DNA of 11,703 nucleotides from positions 1 to 11,703 of the forward strand of contig CALFZM010000174.1 of assembly GCA_937952235.1 (NCBI GenBank), in the 5' to 3' direction. Positions 5,968 to 11,703 of the stretch are shown here, one piece after another. The DNA is from an uncultured Opitutia bacterium (GTDB lineage Bacteria; Verrucomicrobiota; Verrucomicrobiia; Opitutales; Opitutaceae). Every line of letters begins with the position of its first letter. Positions within the stretch are counted from its first letter, which is position 1. Both the position numbers and the translations under genes were made by a program. The notes under the pieces were generated by a model that ran no database searches, was not told where the DNA came from, and saw only the letters and a program-made list of their open reading frames with translations.

Positions 5968-7533
5968 ATGAGCGGGCAGCCCCAACTCCCGCTCAAGCCC
6001 CACGATGCCGCGGCCACCCCAGCCGCGGCCTATGTCCGCATGTCCACCGAGCACCAGCAGTATTCCACGGAGAATCAGCTCGACCGCATCAAGGAATACG
6101 CCGCCCGCCGGAACATGGAAATCGTGCGCGTCTTCGAGGATGCTGGGAAGAGCGGCCTGAACATTCGAGGACGCGACAGCCTGCGAAAAATGATCGAGGA
6201 AGTCGAATCGGGCACCGCCGACTTCAAGTGCATCCTCGCCTATGACGTCAGTCGCTGGGGCCGGTTTCAGGACGCCGATGAAAGCGGTTACCATGAATAC
6301 ATCTGCAAGCGTGCCGGCATCGCGGTCCACTATTGCGCCGAGCAGTTCGAGAACGACGGCTCGCCGACTTCGAACATCATCAAGAGCGTCAAACGCTCGA
6401 TGGCCGGCGAATACAGCCGGGAGCTTTCGACCAAGGTTTTCCAAGGCGCCTGCCGTCTGATCCAACTCGGCTTCAAGCAAGGCGGCGCCGCCGGCTACGG
6501 CCTCCGCCGGATGTTGATCGATCAGTCGGGCCAGCCGAAAGGCGTCCTGGCCGTGGGCGAACACAAAAGCCTCCAGACCGACCGCGTCGTGCTCACCTTG
6601 GGACCTGACGAGGAGGTCGCCAACGTCCGCTGGGTCTACCGCGCCTTCCTCGAAGAGCAGCTCACCGAACGCGAGATCGCCGAACAACTGAACGCCCGCA
6701 ACGTCCGCACCGATCTCGGTCGGCCGTGGACCCGCGGCACCGTGCACCAGCTCCTCACGAACGAGAAATATCTCGGCAACAACGTCTATCACCGGACCTC
6801 CTTCAAACTGAAGCGAAAGCACGTCCAGAACCCGCCCGACATGTGGATTCGGGTGAAGGCGGCTTTCCCCGCCATCGTTTCGACCGAAGATTTCCTGAGA
6901 GTGCAGGAAATCATCCTCGCCCGGGCCAAGCGATTCACGGACGAGGAAATGCTCGAACGCCTCCGGCAGATCCTCGCCCAGCACGGCCGAATTTCCGGGC
7001 TCTTGATCGACGAATGCGACGATCTTCCTTCCAGCGCTTCCTTCCGCCACCGCTTCGGGAGTCTGGTCCGAGCTTACCAGCTGATCGGCTACACGCCCGA
7101 CACCGATTTCAGCTTTATCGAGGTCAACCGCTTCCTCCGCCAGAAGCATCCGGAAATTGTCCAGGAGGTGATTTCTCAACTGACGGGGCTCGGCGTCCAC
7201 GTCGACCGCAACCCAGCCAACGAGCTGCTCGTGCTCGACCGGGAACTCGTGGTGTCGCTCGTCCTCTCCCGCTGCCTGCGGACCCCCGGCGGCGCGAGCC
7301 GCTGGCTGGTCCGCTTCGAGGAAGCGCACCGCCCGGACATCACCATCGTGGCCCGGATGGATGAGTCCAATCACGGCATCAAAGACTACTACCTCTTTCC
7401 CGCACTCGATCAGGTGGCTCTCCGTCTCCGGCTGGCCGAGTGCAACAATGCGCTGCTCGACACCTACCGGTTCGACGACCTCGGCTTTTTCTACGCCCTG
7501 GCCGAGCGCGTCTCCATCGAGGACGTGGCATGA
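5968..7533 (+). CDS. Large serine recombinase (resolvase/invertase family)
   Basis: This 521-residue protein has an N-terminal resolvase domain (about 20-165) with the catalytic serine in AYVRMSTEHQ (Ser26, Arg24) and the active-site pair in DVSRWGR (Arg96, Arg99). The recombinase DNA-binding domain follows (about 170-290; TEREIAEQLNARNVRTDLGRPWTRGTVHQLL, given here in two motifs: REIAEQLNARNV and RPWTRGTVHQLL). There is no CxxC zinc ribbon. Residues 329-375 (GRISGLLIDECDDLPSSASF then RFGSLVRAYQLIGY) resemble the repeat found in homing-endonuclease-associated DNA-binding domains. The last 140 residues are a family-specific tail. It probably performs site-specific integration and excision of the element through serine-linked double-strand breaks. 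The start is fixed by an in-frame TAG at 5962. The stop overlaps the next gene (ATGA). Confidence 0.95.
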   Translation: MSGQPQLPLKPHDAAATPAAAYVRMSTEHQQYSTENQLDRIKEYAARRNMEIVRVFEDAGKSGLNIRGRDSLRKMIEEVESGTADFKCILAYDVSRWGRFQDADESGYHEYICKRAGIAVHYCAEQFENDGSPTSNIIKSVKRSMAGEYSRELSTKVFQGACRLIQLGFKQGGAAGYGLRRMLIDQSGQPKGVLAVGEHKSLQTDRVVLTLGPDEEVANVRWVYRAFLEEQLTEREIAEQLNARNVRTDLGRPWTRGTVHQLLTNEKYLGNNVYHRTSFKLKRKHVQNPPDMWIRVKAAFPAIVSTEDFLRVQEIILARAKRFTDEEMLERLRQILAQHGRISGLLIDECDDLPSSASFRHRFGSLVRAYQLIGYTPDTDFSFIEVNRFLRQKHPEIVQEVISQLTGLGVHVDRNPANELLVLDRELVVSLVLSRCLRTPGGASRWLVRFEEAHRPDITIVARMDESNHGIKDYYLFPALDQVALRLRLAECNNALLDTYRFDDLGFFYALAERVSIEDVA

Positions 7534-8414
7534 CCCCCGACGAAAAAGAAATTCAGATGATCCCGGTGCAGGCGATCCGCATCGCCAACCCCCGCGTCCG
7601 CGAGCGCCGCAAGTTCGAGCAAATCGTCCGCAGCATTGCGGATCAGGGGTTGAAGCGCCCCATCACCGTCACGGAATCGAAGCCCGGCCCGGACGGCCAG
7701 CCCGTCTACGATCTCGTCTGCGGTCAGGGCCGGCTCGAAGCTTTCGTTTCCCTCGGCCAATCCGAAATCCCCGCCTTCGTCCGGCGGATGACCAAGACTG
7801 ACGGCCTCGTGGCCAGTCTCGTGGAGAACATCGCCCGGCGCCGCGTCCGCGCCCTCGACCAGATCAAGATGATCCAATGGATGCACGGTCAGGGGAACAC
7901 CCTCGACGAGATCGCGCGCAAGACAGGCCTTTCTGAAAAATACCTCGAAGGCGTCCTGAAACTCCTCGAGCACGGCGAGGAGCGCATCCTCGACGCGGTG
8001 CTCCTCGGCCGCCTCCCCATCACCATCGCGATCCAGATTGCCGGCGTCGATGACGAGGCTGCCCAGCGGATGCTCGTCGAAGCCTACGAACGGAAGGCGA
8101 TGAAGCAGTCCACGCTCTCGACCTTTCGTCGGCTGCTGGATCAGCGGAAGGCGTTCGGCAAAACCTACTCCAATGACGCCCGCCTGCGCGCCCGGCGCCG
8201 CACGACTGCCGACGGGCTCATCCTCGCCTACAAGCAGGAAACCCAACGCCAGAAGCTCATGGTCCGGAAAGCCCGCGCCTGCGAATCCCGGCTCCTCTCC
8301 GTCGCGGCCGTCTTCCGGGCTCTTCTCGCCGATGAGAATTTCACGACCCTGCTCCGGGCCGAGGAACTCGACACCCTCCCCAAATTTCTGGTCGACCGCG
8401 CCAAGAACCCCTGA
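7530..8414 (+). CDS. ParB/RepB-like protein, first of two
   Basis: This 294-residue protein has a ParB N-terminal domain (about 9-105). Landmarks are the conserved RPITVTE strand, GQGRLEA (65-71) in place of the GERRxxA nucleotide-binding box, and ENIARRR (99-105) in place of ENxQR. A helix-turn-helix follows (123-145, NTLDEIARKTGLSEKYLEGV), then a charged helical region. ATG 7530 overlaps the recombinase stop as ATGA, which decides the start over an in-frame ATG at 7557. Known ParB proteins bind short DNA sites and switch with CTP; the two boxes are compatible with that, but CTP use is not shown. With a recombinase upstream and no ParA/ATPase partner in the window, a role in recombination or element control is more likely than ordinary partition (inference). 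Confidence 0.9.
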   Translation: MTPDEKEIQMIPVQAIRIANPRVRERRKFEQIVRSIADQGLKRPITVTESKPGPDGQPVYDLVCGQGRLEAFVSLGQSEIPAFVRRMTKTDGLVASLVENIARRRVRALDQIKMIQWMHGQGNTLDEIARKTGLSEKYLEGVLKLLEHGEERILDAVLLGRLPITIAIQIAGVDDEAAQRMLVEAYERKAMKQSTLSTFRRLLDQRKAFGKTYSNDARLRARRRTTADGLILAYKQETQRQKLMVRKARACESRLLSVAAVFRALLADENFTTLLRAEELDTLPKFLVDRAKNP

Positions 8415-9298
8415 TGAACCCGCCACCGAAAGTCCGGATCGGATTCGAGCGCCGCGGCGTCGACCTCGCCGTCGAGGCGATCCTGCCAATCCGCCAAGTA
8501 AAACCCGCCGATCAATGCTTCGGAAAATACCGGGCCGTGCTCGCCTCCATCAAGGCCATCGGACTCGTCGAGCCCATCGTCGTCTATCCGAACAAGGGAG
8601 CGGCGGGTAAATTTCTCCTCCTCGACGGCCACCTCCGACTGAAAGCCCTGCGCGAACTCGGGCACACCACCGCGCCCTGCCTTATTTCCGCCGATGACGA
8701 TGCCTTCACCTACAACGACAAGGTCAACCGCCTTTCCCTGATCCAAGAGCACCGGATGATCATGAAGGCGCTGGAAGGCGGCGTCACCGAAGCGCAGATC
8801 GCCCAGGCGCTCGACATCGACGTGCGCAAAATCGTCCTCGGGAAAATCCTCCTCGAAGGCCTGCACGCCGAGGCGATCCAGATTCTCAAAGACAAACCGA
8901 TCACCGCCCGCGCGCTCAATATCCTGAAGCAGGTGAAAGCGCTCCGGCAGATCGAAATGGCGCAGCTCATGGTCAGCGGCAGCAACTACACTTTCGCCTA
9001 CGCCCGAGCGCTCCTCGTGGGGACTTCGCAGGAGAGCTTGGTGAAGCCGGACGAGCCCAAGAAGGTGAAGGGACTCACTGCTGTTGAAATCTCCCGGATG
9101 GAAAAAGAGATGGAGTCGCTGGAGCGGGACTTTCGGATTTTCCAGGACCAATTCGGCCAGAACACCCTCCATCTCGGAGCGGCGCAGCGCTACGTCCGGA
9201 AGCTGCTCGAAAACGGCAAGGTCAAAAAATTCCTACAGCAACGGCATCCGGAACTCCTCGAAGAACTGCTCGAAGTTGCCGCGCTCGAAGCCCTGTAG
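8414..9298 (+). CDS. ParB/RepB-like protein, second of two (RepB C-terminal type)
   Basis: This protein is also 294 residues. Its ParB N-terminal core has VEPIVVYP, DGHLRLKAL (71-79) and NRLSLIQEH (105-113) instead of the classic ENxQR box. A helix-turn-helix follows (123-145, VTEAQIAQALDIDVRKIVLG). The C-terminal half (150-294), with KPITARALNILKQVKALRQI and a coiled-coil-prone segment (226-245), matches my memory of proteins annotated as plasmid partitioning protein RepB C-terminal domain. ATG 8414 overlaps the preceding TGA (TGATG), so it should be translationally coupled. Its nucleotide-binding boxes are less canonical than those of its neighbour, so the pair may have divided roles (one CTP-responsive, one DNA-anchoring); this is speculation. 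It ends the four-gene module. Confidence 0.9.
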   Translation: MNPPPKVRIGFERRGVDLAVEAILPIRQVKPADQCFGKYRAVLASIKAIGLVEPIVVYPNKGAAGKFLLLDGHLRLKALRELGHTTAPCLISADDDAFTYNDKVNRLSLIQEHRMIMKALEGGVTEAQIAQALDIDVRKIVLGKILLEGLHAEAIQILKDKPITARALNILKQVKALRQIEMAQLMVSGSNYTFAYARALLVGTSQESLVKPDEPKKVKGLTAVEISRMEKEMESLERDFRIFQDQFGQNTLHLGAAQRYVRKLLENGKVKKFLQQRHPELLEELLEVAALEAL

Positions 9299-9471
9299 GC
9301 CCGCTTTCATCCGAACCACACCGGCACCCAGAGTTCAACGGGCTGGCACCCATACGCCGCAACGTCCAAAGCCGAGAGGCGAATACGGGCACGAGGCCTC
9401 GCGGCTTGGTGGAATATGTTCTTTCGTGGTTCGGATGATTCCTCTTAGCGCTGCAAAATCATTGCCTCAAT
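9299..9471. other. Structured gene-free stretch at the right side of the module
   Basis: A 13-bp perfect inverted repeat, TCATCCGAACCAC (9307-9319) and GTGGTTCGGATGA (9426-9438), encloses a second hairpin, AAGCCGAGAGGC (9369-9380) with GCCTCGCGGCTT (9396-9407; 11 of 12 paired, 15-nt loop). Between them GGCACCCA occurs twice (about 9323 and 9345). ATGATT (9435-9440) and AATCAT (9457-9462) form a further inverted pair around the direct repeat. The region separates two converging genes, so it may terminate both, but there is no T-run typical of an intrinsic terminator. An att site or a structured RNA are alternatives. Confidence 0.65.
9449..9460 (+). repeat. Right copy of the direct repeat CGCTGCAAAATC
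   Basis: This is identical to 5104-5115, 4345 bp away, in the same orientation. It lies just outside the 13-bp inverted repeat and 11 bp before the stop codon of the PIN-domain gene. If the pair marks recombination sites, the excisable unit would be just the zinc-finger, recombinase and two ParB-like genes. Confidence 0.5.
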
Positions 9472-10524
9472 CTAACTTCCCGTAGGCGAGATTTTCCTGA
9501 TTTTCCTAATCCCATTTTTGCGCGGCTTCGCGCGCTTGATTCTAATGGGCTCATTGGGCTTCCTTAGCACGTCGGCTGGGGCGATCCCCGCGTCGGTCAG
9601 CAATGCAGCGACGGCCGTCAAGCAAGCGTCTGCTGACTGTTTTGCGGAGTAGTGCTCCGCCAACATCGGCTGCAAAAATTCATAAATGCCGCCTGCTGCT
9701 GTTCCGGCGACGTCCGCCGCTTTCTCCAGCCTTTCGAAAATCCACTTCCGGGACGTCGGATGAACGAACGCCGCAATTAGGCCAACCGCGCCGATTGCGA
9801 GAACCGGCTTGGGGAGATTCGCAACGGCTCGGCCCGCTGCCCGGGCTCCATCGATGGCAAGTTTCGCAGCGAGCCCAGCCGCAAACACCGCTCCAATTCC
9901 GGCCACCTTGATCTGATATTCGACCGCGCGCTGCCGCGAGTAGGACCTTAGCGGCGCAAAAATTTGAATGCGGATGACGCTGGCACCCATTCGCGCCAAG
10001 TGCGGGTCTGCCGAGACTATCGGCACCGGGACGCGTTGTTGAAGGCGCACATAAGGCACATCCTTCGCGTCGGTGACACCCGCGTATGAGGCATCCGGTC
10101 CACCGACCTCAATAAAGTTGATGCGCGGAACGAACCGATTCCACTCCCGTCTAGCGAGATCAGGGTCGATACCTTGCTCCTCTCGCAGAAGCGGGAAGTG
10201 GTTCTCCACCTCAACGGCCAAGAAAGTCGGTGCGTAAGCACTCACCGTGGCGCACTCCAGCAACTCCAACAACGTCGATCGAGCATCACCCTTCTTTCGC
10301 TTGCCACACAACCAGATCAGATCCGCGATTACCACGTTCGCATCGAGGATCACCGTGGCCTGCACCACGGAGGTGGAGTTGCGAAATGGTTCGATGCGGG
10401 AGAGCAGGCGCGCCAAATCGCCGAGCTGGTCCGAACGGACCCGGCTCGCGAATCGGACCGAATGATCCGATGCAGAGCTGGCAAATGTGGTGCTAATACT
10501 CCTTCCTCCCCAATTTGCACGCAT
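9472..10524 (-). CDS. PIN-domain protein with C-terminal membrane-like helices
   Basis: This 350-residue protein has a PIN nuclease domain at about 56-190 with the acidic residues of the metal site: Asp61 (VILDANVVIADLIW), Glu105 or Glu107 (AVEVENH), Asp152/Asp155 (VTDAKDVPYV) and Asp173 (VSADPHL). Two hydrophobic stretches follow (207-220 and 240-254), then a helical region and a very basic tail (IKRAKPRKNGIRKIRK). PIN domains are usually Mg2+-dependent RNases, often VapC-type toxins. No antitoxin gene is seen next to it, and VapC proteins are about 130 residues, so this is not a classic toxin-antitoxin pair. The first 45 residues are poorly defined and the start could be internal. It is divergent from the methyltransferase gene and convergent with the ParB-like operon. 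Membrane insertion is inferred from hydrophobicity only. Confidence 0.82.
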   Translation of the reverse strand: MRANWGGRSISTTFASSASDHSVRFASRVRSDQLGDLARLLSRIEPFRNSTSVVQATVILDANVVIADLIWLCGKRKKGDARSTLLELLECATVSAYAPTFLAVEVENHFPLLREEQGIDPDLARREWNRFVPRINFIEVGGPDASYAGVTDAKDVPYVRLQQRVPVPIVSADPHLARMGASVIRIQIFAPLRSYSRQRAVEYQIKVAGIGAVFAAGLAAKLAIDGARAAGRAVANLPKPVLAIGAVGLIAAFVHPTSRKWIFERLEKAADVAGTAAGGIYEFLQPMLAEHYSAKQSADACLTAVAALLTDAGIAPADVLRKPNEPIRIKRAKPRKNGIRKIRKISPTGS

Positions 10525-10594
10525 GATGCGAGAGCAGAATCAGCTCCGGGTCTACCGGGCTTGACTTCATCGTCACTTCTGACGGTGTGTGCGC

Positions 10595-11257
10595 ATGCGC
10601 TACCCCGGGGGAAAATTTAAGTGCTACCAAAGGCTCATCAGCCTGATCCCCCCACATCGCACCTATATCGAATCCCATCTCGGAGGCGGAGCTGTGATAC
10701 GCCACAAAATGCCGGCCGAACGCAATGTGGGCATCGACGTCGATCACCGCGTGGTCGCCCGTTTCACCGGGTTCCCCAAGGGGTTCACCTTCATCTGCTC
10801 CAGAGCTGAGGAATATCTCTCGCAATATCATTTTACCGGCGACGAATTTGTGTATGCTGATCCTCCCTACTGGCCGGCGTCCCGACGCTCCGCCCGGGCC
10901 GCCTACCGTCATGACTACACGGAGGAGAACCACGTGCAGCTGCTCACATTGCTTCGCGGTCTTAGGTGTCAGGTGATGATCTCCGGCTACGACAACGAGG
11001 TCTACGGCCGGATGCTTCAGGGCTGGCGCCATGAGACGTTCTGGGGCACCTCCCATACCGGTCGCCGCGAGGAATCAGTTTGGATGAATTATCCGGCCGG
11101 AGAACTGCACGACACCCGGTTCCTAGGGGCCGACTATCGCGAGCGGCAGAGCATCCAGCGCAAACGGACTCGGTGGGTGCAGAAATTCCTGCGCGAGCCC
11201 GTGCCGGTGCGGCAAGCACTGCTGGCTGATCTCCGCAACGCTTACCGCCGCGCATGA
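10595..11257 (+). CDS. Dam-like (D12-class) DNA N6-adenine methyltransferase, short form
   Basis: This 220-residue protein opens MRYPGGK, the typical start of D12-class adenine methyltransferases. The SAM-binding motif is YIESHLGGGAV (24-34) and the catalytic motif IV is YADPPYW (87-93). It is shorter than E. coli Dam (about 270 residues), with a small recognition region, like many phage and island enzymes. ATG 10595 was chosen over a GTG at 10589 because it places the family motif at the N-terminus. It transfers a methyl group from SAM to adenine in an unknown DNA site. No restriction endonuclease is visible nearby, so it may be an orphan or part of a system continuing beyond the window. A TTGACT at 10561-10566 has no matching -10 box. 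The stop overlaps the next start (ATGA). Confidence 0.9.
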   Translation: MRYPGGKFKCYQRLISLIPPHRTYIESHLGGGAVIRHKMPAERNVGIDVDHRVVARFTGFPKGFTFICSRAEEYLSQYHFTGDEFVYADPPYWPASRRSARAAYRHDYTEENHVQLLTLLRGLRCQVMISGYDNEVYGRMLQGWRHETFWGTSHTGRREESVWMNYPAGELHDTRFLGADYRERQSIQRKRTRWVQKFLREPVPVRQALLADLRNAYRRA

Positions 11258-11703
11258 ATACCGCAGCACATCAGGATCGCGGTTCTCGTTTCGTCCCCTG
11301 GGACATCAAGGTTGCGCGTATCAACTTCGGGGCCAACTGCGGTCCCATCGCCTTTGCGACGGCGACGGAGCACGAAGTATGTCGTGTCATGCAGTTCTTC
11401 ACGCACTTTGAGGAGAAGCCGTGGACAACCCTGACCCACATGCGCACCGCCTTTGCGATGGCGGGTTTAGAGCCGGAAACGATCCGACAGGCATGGCCGG
11501 AGCGCGGGGTCGCGCTTATCCAATGGTTAGGACCATGGAGCCAGCGTGATTTCTTCTCTCGCTGGAGCCTGTTTCACACGCACTGGATCGCAGTCGACGG
11601 CGACTGGGTGTTCGACCACACGGAACTCTGCTGGATGAAGAAGGAGGAATGGGCGAACGAGGTGGCGCCGCTATTCCTTCAAGAGACCCGACACGCCACC
11701 GGC
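11254..11703 (+). CDS. Putative papain-fold (C39-like) cysteine peptidase, 3' end outside window
   Basis: 150 residues are visible and the frame is open to the window edge. ATG 11254 overlaps the methyltransferase stop as ATGA, so the two are probably co-translated. I do not recognise the family by name. The order NFGANCGPIAFA (Cys29), then FHTHWIAVDGDWVFD (His110, Asp121) is the Cys ... His ... Asp/Asn order of papain-like and C39-like peptidases: a Cys-Gly at the start of a helix, then a His in a beta strand ending in an Asp. A Trp-rich middle part (WPERGVALIQWLGPW) is compatible with the central sheet. There is no signal peptide, so it would act in the cytosol. Substrate and role are unknown. 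Phage-derived or defence cargo are both possible. Confidence 0.6.
   Translation, partial: MNTAAHQDRGSRFVPWDIKVARINFGANCGPIAFATATEHEVCRVMQFFTHFEEKPWTTLTHMRTAFAMAGLEPETIRQAWPERGVALIQWLGPWSQRDFFSRWSLFHTHWIAVDGDWVFDHTELCWMKKEEWANEVAPLFLQETRHATG

Noticed and set aside
5860..7374. 504-codon minus-strand frame opposite the serine recombinase
   Set aside because: Antisense shadow; the + strand has catalytic recombinase motifs throughout.
9299..9471. Integron attC site
   Set aside because: The nested hairpin looks superficially similar, but no attC core site is evident and no tyrosine integrase is present.
9472..10524. VapBC toxin-antitoxin pair
   Set aside because: The PIN protein is far longer than VapC and no small antitoxin gene is next to it.
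11242..11439. 65-codon minus-strand frame
   Set aside because: Antisense to the methyltransferase end and the peptidase-like gene, with no motif support.
1..11703. CRISPR array
   Set aside because: No regularly spaced identical repeats with unique spacers were seen; the palindromic repeats are too long and too few.

Overview
The window is GC-rich bacterial DNA with densely packed genes, few recognisable Shine-Dalgarno sites and palindromic intergenic repeats. This would suit Verrucomicrobiota (an Opitutaceae-like genome), but that assignment is tentative: no phylogenetic marker other than a tRNA is present. Positions 1 to about 5050 look like ordinary chromosome. From about 5060 onward the window looks like an accessory (mobile) region.

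Chromosomal part. A multi-PAS hybrid histidine kinase (PAS-PAS-PAS-HisKA-HATPase-REC-Hpt-like), cut at its 5' end by the window edge, is followed by two copies of a palindromic repeat. Next comes a single-REC response regulator with an Hpt-like tail. A third, decayed repeat copy separates it from a convergent aldo/keto reductase of the PdxI/YdbC type on the minus strand. A tRNA-Gln(UUG) gene with encoded CCA closes this part.

Accessory part. Downstream of the tRNA is a ~370-bp gene-free stretch with a 12-bp perfect inverted repeat. It is followed by a tightly packed four-gene module: a small zinc-finger-like protein, a large serine recombinase, and two ParB/RepB-like proteins of identical length (294 aa). 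The last three genes overlap by a few bases and should be translationally coupled. After the module comes a second structured gene-free stretch, with a 13-bp perfect inverted repeat enclosing a 12-bp hairpin. The two flanking stretches share the 12-mer CGCTGCAAAATC in direct orientation, so the module may be a discrete integrated unit. Inside the zinc-finger gene, three copies of GCGTTACAARACGCC encode the same Ala-Leu-Gln-(Asp/Asn)-Ala peptide, each with a TTA leucine codon. This suggests a DNA-binding site embedded in the reading frame.

Beyond the module lie a membrane-associated PIN-domain protein (minus strand), a short Dam-like (D12-class) DNA adenine methyltransferase, and, overlapping its stop codon, the start of a gene whose Cys/His/Asp pattern suggests a papain-fold (C39-like) cysteine peptidase. 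That last gene runs off the window. Together these look like cargo of a mobile island whose far end is not visible. The best candidate for an underdescribed system is the zinc-finger / serine recombinase / twin-ParB module with its repeats. The methyltransferase-peptidase pair is the second candidate.
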